A DNA stretch of 5,005 bases from Aquincola sp. GTDB taxonomy: Bacteria; Pseudomonadota; Gammaproteobacteria; Burkholderiales; Burkholderiaceae_C. The position numbers and the translations under genes were made by a program. The stretch's first letter is position 1; every line of letters starts with the position of its first letter. This document shows positions 1 to 5,005 of the stretch, piece by piece. The notes below the pieces were generated by a model. It made no database searches and was not told where the DNA came from. It was given only the letters and a program-made list of their open reading frames with translations. Location: positions 1 through 5,005 of the forward strand of contig JAOUIM010000298.1 of the NCBI GenBank assembly GCA_029884035.1, written 5' to 3'.

Positions 1-102
1 GTCGGGCGTGACCTCGACGATGCGAAAACGCCAATCCTCCCAGCGGTTGGGCGCCTTCTCGCGCTCCATCACCACCGCGACGTGAAGGCTGGGCCGGTCC
101 AT
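1..102 (-). CDS. DUF3305-like protein, N-terminal fragment (runs off left edge)
   Basis: This is the first 34 codons of a minus-strand gene that continues beyond base 1. The ATG is at 102-100 and the frame is open to the edge. The peptide begins MDRPSLHVAVVMEREK and continues with NRWEDWRFRIVEV. The pattern of a hydrophobic strand (HVAVVMER), then NRW, then a tryptophan/arginine-rich strand resembles the start of DUF3305 proteins. That family has no defined biochemical role that I know of; I recall it beside DUF3306 and formate dehydrogenase genes in Betaproteobacteria. The same frame stays open upstream to a stop at 198-196, but holds no ATG, GTG or TTG there, which supports the chosen start. 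Its Shine-Dalgarno match is poor. It lies 104 bases downstream of mrp on the same strand and may be cotranscribed with it. Only a fragment is visible, so the family call is moderate. Confidence 0.68.
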   Translation of the reverse strand, partial: MDRPSLHVAVVMEREKAPNRWEDWRFRIVEVTPD

Positions 103-132
103 CTCAGCGCGCGCCGGGCCACCGCAAGCAGG

Positions 133-164
133 CTGGGCACCCCTGGGGCCACGCAGGGGCCCAG
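133..164 (-). terminator. Strong GC-rich hairpin between mrp and the DUF3305-like gene
   Basis: Bases 133-138 (CTGGGC) pair with 159-164 (GCCCAG), and 141-145 (CCCTG) pair with 154-158 (CAGGG). This gives 11 base pairs with a two-base bulge (139-140) and an 8-base loop. It lies 43 bases past the mrp stop, where a terminator or attenuator would be expected. No T-run follows on the minus strand (the next bases read CCTGCTTGCGGT), so it is not a standard intrinsic terminator. It could instead partly terminate transcription or protect the mrp mRNA 3' end. The structure is seen in the sequence; its role is inferred. Confidence 0.4.
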
Positions 165-206
165 GCCGGGTCCGACGCGCAGCGGGCTTGGAGGCTCATG
201 ATCGAC

Positions 207-1298
207 TCAGGTGGTCTTGGAGATCGAAATCGTCGGGAACTTCGCGCTGAAGTCCTTCGCCTTGCCGGCGATCTTCACCGCGACCTGGCGCGCCACCGTC
301 TTGTAGATGCCGGCAATCTCGCCGTCGGCGTCGCTCACCACCGTCGGCCGGCCAGCGTCGGCCTGCTCGCGGATCGCCAGGGCCAGCGGCAGCGCGCCGA
401 GATAGTCGACCCCGTACTCGGCCGCCATCTTCTTGCCGCCTTCGGCGCCGAAGATGTGCTCGACATGGCCGCAGGCTGAGCAAACGTGCACCGCCATGTT
501 CTCGACGATGCCCAGGATCGGCACGCCGACCTTCTCGAACATCTTCAGGCCCTTGCGCGCGTCGAGCAGCGCAATGTCCTGCGGCGTGGTGACGATCACC
601 GCGCCGGTCAGCGGCACGCGCTGGGACAGCGTGAGCTGGATGTCGCCGGTGCCCGGTGGCATGTCGACGATCAGGTAGTCGAGCTCGCCCCATGTCGTCT
701 GGCGCAGCAGTTGCTCCAGCGCCTGGGTGGCCATCGGGCCGCGCCAGATCATCGGGTTGTCGACATCGACAAGGAAGCCGATCGACATCACCTGCACGCC
801 GTAGTTCTCGAGCGGCTCCATCGTCTTGCCGTCGGTGCTCTCCGGGCGGCCCTCGATACCCATCATCATCGGCTGGCTGGGCCCGTAGATGTCGGCGTCG
901 AGGATGCCCACCGTCGCGCCCTCGGCCGCCAGCGCGAGCGCAAGGTTCACCGCCGTCGTGCTCTTGCCCACGCCGCCCTTGCCCGAGGCCACCGCGACCA
1001 CGTTCTTGATCGTCGGCAGCAACTGCACGCCGCGCTGGACCGCGTGCGCAATGATCCTGGAGGACAGGTTGACGCTGACGTTCTCGACCCCCGGCAGCGT
1101 CCGGACTGCGGCGATCAGCGCCTTGCGCAGCGCCGCGATCTGGCTCTTGGCCGGATAGCCGAGCTCGACGTCGAACGAGACGTCGCCGCCCTCGACCTTG
1201 AGGTTCTTCAGCTGGCGGGTGGACACGAAGTCCTTGCCCGTGTTGGGATCGACGACGGTCTTGAGGGCGTCGGAGACGGCGGTGTCGGTGAGGCTCAT
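207..1298 (-). CDS. apbC: Mrp/ApbC family Fe-S cluster carrier ATPase
   Basis: This 363-residue P-loop NTPase of the Mrp/NBP35 (MinD-like) family is expected to act in the cytosol as a dimer, binding a labile [4Fe-4S] cluster and passing it to apo-proteins. Residues about 4-80 form the MIP18/DUF59-type N-terminal domain (DPNTGKD at 17-23). The deviant Walker A SGKGGVGKST is at 105-114, DADIYGPS at 134-141 and the Walker B region DMPPGTGD at 212-219. The CxxC that bridges the cluster between subunits is C273-C276. All key residues are present and the length fits full-length bacterial Mrp. I chose the ATG at 1298 because MSLTDTAVSDALK matches the usual family start; a GTG at 1367 would add 23 atypical residues and overlap metG. 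The bases before the ATG (CTTCCCCCCTTTC) are pyrimidine-rich with no Shine-Dalgarno. It is divergent from metG, as in E. coli, where Mrp was named for metG. Confidence 0.95.
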   Translation of the reverse strand: MSLTDTAVSDALKTVVDPNTGKDFVSTRQLKNLKVEGGDVSFDVELGYPAKSQIAALRKALIAAVRTLPGVENVSVNLSSRIIAHAVQRGVQLLPTIKNVVAVASGKGGVGKSTTAVNLALALAAEGATVGILDADIYGPSQPMMMGIEGRPESTDGKTMEPLENYGVQVMSIGFLVDVDNPMIWRGPMATQALEQLLRQTTWGELDYLIVDMPPGTGDIQLTLSQRVPLTGAVIVTTPQDIALLDARKGLKMFEKVGVPILGIVENMAVHVCSACGHVEHIFGAEGGKKMAAEYGVDYLGALPLALAIREQADAGRPTVVSDADGEIAGIYKTVARQVAVKIAGKAKDFSAKFPTISISKTT

Positions 1299-1332
1299 GA
1301 AAGGGGGGAAGAACGGGGATTCGAAGCGCGCA

Positions 1333-1338
1333 AGTCTA
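1333..1338 (-). promoter_or_regulatory. Possible -10 element for mrp
   Basis: Read on the minus strand, 1338 to 1333 gives TAGACT, which matches four of six bases of the sigma-70 -10 consensus. It would place the start near 1326 and leave a leader of about 28 bases. No convincing -35 lies 16-18 bases upstream; the matching stretch is a C/G run. This is a weak call, supported mainly by position in a 62-base divergent gap that must hold both promoters. Confidence 0.22.
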
Positions 1339-1348
1339 GGCCCATCTC

Positions 1349-1354
1349 TAGAAT
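1349..1354 (+). promoter_or_regulatory. Putative -10 element of metG, placed for a leaderless transcript
   Basis: TAGAAT matches five of six bases of the sigma-70 -10 consensus TATAAT and ends only six bases before the metG ATG at 1361. A start seven bases after the element would fall on or next to the A of the ATG. No Shine-Dalgarno lies in the C-run 1355-1360, which fits leaderless translation. No clear -35 is seen at 16-19 bases spacing, which weakens the call. It overlaps a TCTAGA palindrome at 1347-1352. Confidence 0.42.
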
Positions 1355-1360
1355 CCCCCC

Positions 1361-3403
1361 ATGCCACGCAAGCTCTTCGTCACCACCGCCCTGCCCTACG
1401 CCAATGCCCCGTTCCATCTCGGGCACATGATGGAGTACATCCAGGCCGACATCTGGGTGCGGTTCCAGCGCATGCAGGGCCACGAGGTGCACTTCGTCTG
1501 CGCCGACGACGCGCACGGCGCCGCGATCATGATCGCGGCCGACAAGGCTGGCAAGACGCCGCAGCAGTTCGTCGCCGAGATCGCCGGCGGCCGCCGGCCC
1601 TACCTCGACGGCTTTCACATCGGGTTCGACAACTGGCACTCGACCGACGGACCGGAGAACCACGAACTCGCGCAGGACATCTACCGCGCCTTGCGCAAGG
1701 AGGGCCTGATCGCCGAGCGCGCCGTCGAGCAGTTCTTCGACCCCGTGAAGTCGATGTTCCTGGCGGATCGGTATATCAAGGGCGAGTGTCCGAACTGCGG
1801 CGCCAAGGACCAGTACGGCGACAACTGTGACAACTGCGGCGCGGTCTATTCGCCCACCGACCTCAAGAATCCCTACTCCGCGCTGTCGGGTGCGGCGCCC
1901 GTGCTCAAGTCCAGCGCGCACTACTTCTTCCAGCTCAGCTCGGCGCGCTGCATCGAGTTCCTGCAGCAGTGGACGGCCACGCCCGGGCGGCTGCAGCCCG
2001 AGGTGCTGAACAAGATCCGCGAGTGGTTCGCGACCGACGGCGAGGGCCACGTGAGCCTGGCCGACTGGGACATCAGCCGCGACGCGCCTTACTTCGGCAT
2101 CCGCATCCCGGACACGGCGGACAAGTACTTCTATGTCTGGCTCGACGCACCGGTGGGCTACCTGGCGTCGCTGAAGAACTACTTCGGCAAGAAGGGCTGG
2201 GACTTCGATGCCTTCATGGCCGACCCGGCGGTCGAGCAGATCCACTTCATCGGCAAGGACATCGCCTACTTCCACACCCTGTTCTGGCCCGCGATGCTGC
2301 ACTTCAGCGGTCGCAAGACGCCTGACAAGGTGTACGTGCACGGTTTCATCACGCTCGGCGGCGACAAGATGAGCAAGAGCCGAGGCACCGGCCTGTCGCC
2401 GCTGCGCTACCTCGAAGTCGGCCTGAACGCCGAGTGGCTGCGCTACTACATCGCGGCCAAGCTGAACGCCCGCGTCGAGGACATCGAGTTCAACCCCGAG
2501 GACTTCATCGCCCGCGTCAACAGCGATCTGGTGGGCAAGTACGTCAACATCGCCAGCCGCGCGGCCGGGTTCCTCGCCAAGCGCTTCGGCGGCAGGCTGT
2601 CGGCCGACCTCGGCGTGGAGGGCCGTGCGCTGCTCGACGGTCTGCGCGGCGCCAGCGGCAATGTGCGCGAACTCTACGAGGAACGCGAATTCGGCAAGGC
2701 ACTGCGCGAGGTGATGCTGCTTGCCGACCGCGTCAATGAATATGTCGACCGTCACAAGCCCTGGGATCTGGCCAAGCAGGCGGGCATGGACGCTGCCCTG
2801 CACGACGTGTGCAGCGTGTGCATCGAGGCGTTCCGCGTGCTCACCGTGTTCCTCAAGCCGGTGATGCCCGCGCTGGCAGCGCAAGTCGAGGCCTTCCTCA
2901 AGATTTCGCCGCTGGACTGGCACGACGCGACGCGCTCGCTGGGCGCGCACACGATCGGCACCTACCAGCACCTGATGCAGCGTGTGGACGCGAAGCAGGT
3001 CGACGCACTGCTCGAACCGCCCGCACCCGCGACCATCACGCCGGGCGGCGAGGCGTTGGCGGCCGAGATCGGCATCGATGACTTTGCCAAGGTCGACCTG
3101 CGCATCGCCCGGATCGTGAACGCCGAGCACGTCGAAGGCAGCGACAAGCTGCTGCGACTGACGCTGGACGTCGGCGAGGGCCGCATGCGCAATGTCTTGT
3201 CGGGCATCAAGAGCGCATACAAGCCCGAAGACCTGATCGGCAAGATGACCGTGATGGTGGCCAACCTGGCGCCGCGCAAGATGAAGTTCGGCGTCAGCGA
3301 GGGCATGGTGCTGGCGGCCAGCCATGCCGACGAGAAGGCCCATCCGGGGCTGTACGTGCTCGAGCCCTGGCCGGGCGCCGAGCCCGGATTGCGCGTGCGC
3401 TGA
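1361..3403 (+). CDS. metG: Methionyl-tRNA synthetase
   Basis: This 680-residue class I aminoacyl-tRNA synthetase charges tRNA-Met, initiator and elongator, with methionine in the cytosol. The Rossmann catalytic core carries the HIGH-type signature HLGH at 19-22 and the KMSKS loop at 336-340; WLDAP is at 260-264. The connective insertion has two CxxC knuckles, C143/C146 and C156/C159, typical of the zinc-binding MetG1 class. The alpha-helical anticodon-binding domain spans roughly 370-545. A C-terminal EMAPII/Trbp111-like OB-fold (FAKVDLRIARIV at 575-586 to the end) adds tRNA binding and dimerisation. The length is close to E. coli MetG (677), so it is complete with no missing motif. The ATG at 1361 gives the usual start (MPRKLFVTTALPYANAP); no Shine-Dalgarno precedes it. 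It is divergent from mrp and separated from the next gene by 138 bases with hairpins, so it is probably transcribed alone. Confidence 0.98.
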   Translation: MPRKLFVTTALPYANAPFHLGHMMEYIQADIWVRFQRMQGHEVHFVCADDAHGAAIMIAADKAGKTPQQFVAEIAGGRRPYLDGFHIGFDNWHSTDGPENHELAQDIYRALRKEGLIAERAVEQFFDPVKSMFLADRYIKGECPNCGAKDQYGDNCDNCGAVYSPTDLKNPYSALSGAAPVLKSSAHYFFQLSSARCIEFLQQWTATPGRLQPEVLNKIREWFATDGEGHVSLADWDISRDAPYFGIRIPDTADKYFYVWLDAPVGYLASLKNYFGKKGWDFDAFMADPAVEQIHFIGKDIAYFHTLFWPAMLHFSGRKTPDKVYVHGFITLGGDKMSKSRGTGLSPLRYLEVGLNAEWLRYYIAAKLNARVEDIEFNPEDFIARVNSDLVGKYVNIASRAAGFLAKRFGGRLSADLGVEGRALLDGLRGASGNVRELYEEREFGKALREVMLLADRVNEYVDRHKPWDLAKQAGMDAALHDVCSVCIEAFRVLTVFLKPVMPALAAQVEAFLKISPLDWHDATRSLGAHTIGTYQHLMQRVDAKQVDALLEPPAPATITPGGEALAAEIGIDDFAKVDLRIARIVNAEHVEGSDKLLRLTLDVGEGRMRNVLSGIKSAYKPEDLIGKMTVMVANLAPRKMKFGVSEGMVLAASHADEKAHPGLYVLEPWPGAEPGLRVR

Positions 3404-3427
3404 GTTCGGCGCAGGCCCGACCCCACC

Positions 3428-3440
3428 GGCGCCATGCGCC
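3428..3440 (+). repeat. Small perfect hairpin after metG
   Basis: GGCGC at 3428-3432 and GCGCC at 3436-3440 form a five-base-pair stem around a CAT loop, 25 bases past the metG stop. It is too short to call a terminator alone, but together with the larger hairpin just downstream it marks the end of the metG unit. Confidence 0.3.
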
Positions 3441-3445
3441 ACTCC

Positions 3446-3475
3446 CAAGCCTCGCCCGCCCGGCGCGAGGCCTTG
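3446..3475 (+). terminator. Probable metG transcription terminator hairpin (no U-tract)
   Basis: CAAGCCTCGC at 3446-3455 pairs with GCGAGG at 3465-3470 and CTTG at 3472-3475. This forms ten base pairs with one bulged C (3471) and a nine-base loop. It lies 43 bases after the metG stop. The bases after the stem are TCGCGCGC, so the usual T-run is missing and termination may be partial. Its 3' arm overlaps the putative -35 box of the next gene. Confidence 0.45.
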
Positions 3476-3501
3476 TCGCGCGCAAGTCATGCGCTTATGA
3501 T
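3473..3501 (+). promoter_or_regulatory. Putative sigma-70 promoter of the RHH gene
   Basis: TTGTCG at 3473-3478 (four of six to TTGACA) and TATGAT at 3496-3501 (five of six to TATAAT) are separated by exactly 17 bases. Transcription would begin near 3508, giving a leader of about 34 bases before the ATG at 3542. The locally AT-rich stretch 3495-3530 stands out from the GC-rich surroundings. This is the best promoter match in the window. Confidence 0.55.
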
Positions 3502-3512
3502 GCATCTATCAT
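3497..3512. promoter_or_regulatory. Operator-like inverted repeat over the -10 and start site
   Basis: ATGAT (3497-3501) and ATCAT (3508-3512) form an inverted repeat with a six-base spacer. Within it, GATGCATC at 3499-3506 is an eight-base perfect palindrome. The element covers the putative -10 and start point, where a repressor would block RNA polymerase. Ribbon-helix-helix proteins often bind such short palindromes and repress their own genes, so the gene just downstream is the natural candidate. Binding is inferred. Confidence 0.4.
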
Positions 3513-3532
3513 GCACATCGCATTAACATAGC

Positions 3533-3536
3533 GAGG
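3533..3536 (+). promoter_or_regulatory. Shine-Dalgarno of the RHH gene
   Basis: GAGG lies five bases before the ATG at 3542 and supports this start. It is the clearest ribosome binding site in the window, since mrp and metG both lack one. Confidence 0.6.
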
Positions 3537-3541
3537 CACCC

Positions 3542-3778
3542 ATGGAGCTGAAGACGGCGCGGCTCACCTTGCTGATCGACCCTGCCAAGAAGGCCGCCTT
3601 CGAGGACCTGTGCGCACGCCAGGACCTGACGCCATCGCAGGTGGTGCGGCAGCTCATCCGCGACTACCTGTCGCAGCACGGCGTGACCTACGTGCCCAGT
3701 GGCACGAGCAACGAGGCCGCCGCGCGGCGCCAGATGACCGGACCACGTGCGCGGGCCAAAGCGCAGCACCGCGGCTGA
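3542..3778 (+). CDS. Ribbon-helix-helix (CopG/Arc-like) DNA-binding protein
   Basis: This 78-residue protein has the layout of a ribbon-helix-helix (MetJ/Arc/CopG) repressor. A short N-terminal strand TARLTLLID (5-13) would pair with a second subunit to fill the DNA major groove. Helix A (about 14-27, PAKKAAFEDLCARQ) follows, then a turn (DLTPSQ) and helix B (about 31-45, PSQVVRQLIRDYLSQ). The tail 59-78 is rich in Arg and Lys, looks disordered and may add nonspecific DNA contacts. No toxin-like partner is visible; the next gene is a membrane subunit, so a toxin-antitoxin pair is unlikely. It has its own promoter, a palindrome over the start site and a good ribosome binding site. The stop is 33 bases before the hyfB-like ATG, suggesting one operon. 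I recognise the fold, not a named family; its targets are unknown. Confidence 0.85.
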   Translation: MELKTARLTLLIDPAKKAAFEDLCARQDLTPSQVVRQLIRDYLSQHGVTYVPSGTSNEAAARRQMTGPRARAKAQHRG

Positions 3779-3811
3779 CGCGCATTGCCGCTGCGCCAAG
3801 AGCGACGACCG

Positions 3812-5005
3812 ATGCCCGGACCGACCGCCATCACCGACTGGGTTCATCTCGACTGGCTGCTGATCCTGGTCGCCGCCTGGCTGCTGGTGGGGCTGGCCGG
3901 GGTGTTCGCATTGCGACGCTTCCGCTTCGTCTCGCGCGTCCTGTTCCCGCTCGGCAGCGTCGTCGGTGTCGCGCTGTTCGGCGTGTCAATGAGCGCCATG
4001 TTCGGCAGTCCCGAAGTCGCCATCCTGCGGATCGGCCTGCCGACGCTGCCCTTCCACCTGCGGCTGGACAGCCTGTCGGCGTTCTTCCTGGCCGTCATCG
4101 GCGCCACGTCGGCCGGCGTCTCGGCCTTCGCGGCGGGCTACTTCCGCCGCGGCGAGGGCACGCCGCCGGGCCTGCTGTGCCTCGAATACCACGTATTCCT
4201 GGTCGGCATGGTGGGCGTGGTGCTGGCCGACGATGCCTACGCCTTCATGGTGATGTGGGAGACGATGGCGCTGTCGTCCTTCTTCCTGGTGACGGCCAAC
4301 CACCGCATCGCCGAGATCCGGCGCGCCGGCTACCTCTATCTGCTGGTGGCCCACGTGGGCGCGATCGGCATCCTGTTGTGCTTCGGCGTGCTGCAGGCCA
4401 ACACTGGGGACTACACGTTTGCCAACATGCGCGCCCAGGCGCTGTCGCCGTTCTGGGCCTCGGCCGCCTTTGGGCTGGCCGTGTTCGGCTTCGGTGCCAA
4501 GGCGGGCATCGTGCCGCTGCACGTGTGGCTGCCCGAGGCGCACCCGGCAGCACCCTCGCCCGTGTCGGCGCTGATGAGCGGCGTGATGCTCAAGACGGCC
4601 ATCTACGGCCTGCTGCGGGTGGTGTTCGACCTGCTGCATACGCAGCTGTGGTGGTGGGGCGTGGCCCTGCTGGCCATCGGGCTGGTCACCGCCCTGTTCG
4701 GCGTGGTCTTCGCGGCGGTGCAGGTCGACATGAAGCGCCTGCTCGCCTATTCGTCGATCGAGAACATCGGCCTGCTGATGGCGGCCATCGGGCTGGGCGT
4801 GGTCTTCTCCGCTTACGGGATGAAGACGCTGGCCGCCCTCGCACTCACGGCCGGCCTGTACCACGTCGCAAGCCACGCGATGTTCAAGAGCCTGCTGTTC
4901 CTCGGCACGGGCTCGGTGCTGCATGCGACCGCGGAGCGCAACCTCGGCAAGCTCGGTGGACTGATCCGCACCATGCCGTGGGTAGCCTGCGTCACTCTGG
5001 TGGGC
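3812..5005 (+). CDS. hyfB: HyfB/HycC-like hydrogenase-4 subunit B, N-terminal part (runs off right edge)
   Basis: The first 398 codons of a polytopic inner-membrane protein of the complex I antiporter family (NuoL/M, MrpA/D, HyfB/HycC), which normally has about 650-670 residues. Membrane segments are visible at roughly 14-34, 41-63, 86-108, 127-161, 172-194, 212-235, 249-272, 281-303 and 316-366. Proton-pathway residues of the family are kept: E150 (MWETMALSS), K230 (GFGAKAGIVPLH), K261 (VMLKTAIYG), plus H237, H244 (PEAHPAAPSPVSALMSG) and the H351/H355/K359 cluster. LLAYSSIENIG at 310-320 and the PEAHPAAPSPVSA wording favour HyfB/HycC over NuoL/M. Such subunits couple electron transfer in a membrane hydrogenase or related oxidoreductase to ion pumping. 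The ATG is preceded by a weak AAGAG (3798-3802) nine bases upstream; a TTG at 3785 is an alternative. Whether the complex is a true hydrogenase depends on subunits outside the window. Confidence 0.88.
   Translation, partial: MPGPTAITDWVHLDWLLILVAAWLLVGLAGVFALRRFRFVSRVLFPLGSVVGVALFGVSMSAMFGSPEVAILRIGLPTLPFHLRLDSLSAFFLAVIGATSAGVSAFAAGYFRRGEGTPPGLLCLEYHVFLVGMVGVVLADDAYAFMVMWETMALSSFFLVTANHRIAEIRRAGYLYLLVAHVGAIGILLCFGVLQANTGDYTFANMRAQALSPFWASAAFGLAVFGFGAKAGIVPLHVWLPEAHPAAPSPVSALMSGVMLKTAIYGLLRVVFDLLHTQLWWWGVALLAIGLVTALFGVVFAAVQVDMKRLLAYSSIENIGLLMAAIGLGVVFSAYGMKTLAALALTAGLYHVASHAMFKSLLFLGTGSVLHATAERNLGKLGGLIRTMPWVACVTLVG

Noticed and set aside
1299..1367. Extended mrp start at the GTG ending at 1367
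   Set aside because: It adds 23 residues not typical of Mrp proteins and overlaps the first codons of metG and the whole divergent control region. The ATG at 1298 matches the family start.
486..1430. A 314-codon plus-strand open frame opposite mrp
   Set aside because: The product is rich in His, Arg and Asp with no domain pattern. It is a shadow of mrp and crosses the divergent promoter gap and the metG start.
1295..3505. A 736-codon open frame on the minus strand antisense to the whole of metG
   Set aside because: It mirrors metG codon bias in a GC-rich genome, where stops are rare in the antisense frame. The product is low-complexity, rich in Arg, His, Ala and Gln, and resembles no protein family I know, while metG has every expected motif.
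3542..3778. RHH protein as the antitoxin of a toxin-antitoxin pair
   Set aside because: The gene after it encodes a large polytopic membrane subunit, and the gene before it is metG. No small RelE-, PIN- or MazF-like frame is adjacent.
3986..4924. A 312-codon minus-strand open frame opposite the hyfB-like gene
   Set aside because: Low-complexity His/Gln/Arg-rich translation. The plus strand encodes a clearly recognisable antiporter-family protein over the same bases.
3812..5005. Right-edge gene as nuoL/nuoM of respiratory complex I or mrpA/mrpD of the Na+/H+ antiporter
   Set aside because: These families share the E150/K230/K261 residues, but the PEAHPAAPSPVSALMSG and SSIENIG wording matches HyfB/HycC better, and no nuo or mrp antiporter neighbours are seen. 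The distinction is not absolute with only 398 residues.
1..5005. CRISPR arrays, tRNA or rRNA genes, insertion sequences, attachment sites
   Set aside because: No spaced direct repeats, cloverleaf-like segments, transposase-like proteins or terminal inverted repeats were seen by eye on either strand.

Overview
The window is a GC-rich stretch of what looks like a betaproteobacterial chromosome, probably Burkholderiales (Rubrivivax/Leptothrix/Methylibium-like). I base this on protein wording, codon use strongly biased to G or C in third positions, and the divergent mrp-metG pair. The genus is a guess.

Layout from left to right: (1) 1-102, minus strand: the first 34 codons of a gene whose N-terminus resembles the DUF3305 family, running off the left edge. 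(2) 103-206: a gap holding a strong GC-rich hairpin. (3) 207-1298, minus strand: complete mrp/apbC, a P-loop Fe-S cluster carrier. (4) 1299-1360: a 62-base divergent control region. (5) 1361-3403, plus strand: complete metG, methionyl-tRNA synthetase with its C-terminal tRNA-binding domain. (6) 3404-3541: a gap with two hairpins after metG, then a recognisable promoter and an operator-like palindrome. (7) 3542-3778, plus strand: a 78-residue ribbon-helix-helix DNA-binding protein. (8) 3812-5005, plus strand: the first 398 codons of a HyfB/HycC-type membrane subunit (hydrogenase-4 or formate hydrogenlyase antiporter-like subunit), running off the right edge.

The centre, mrp and metG, is housekeeping and in an ordinary arrangement; mrp sits divergent to metG in E. 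coli too. The edges are more interesting. On the left, an Mrp Fe-S carrier is followed by a DUF3305 gene, a family I associate with formate dehydrogenase clusters. On the right, a small putative regulator with its own promoter lies 33 bases before a proton-pumping membrane subunit of the hydrogenase-4/complex I superfamily. This suggests, as inference only, that the RHH protein controls itself and a Hyf-like operon continuing beyond the window. I saw no insertion sequences, CRISPR arrays, tRNA or rRNA genes, and no clear sign of recent transfer.
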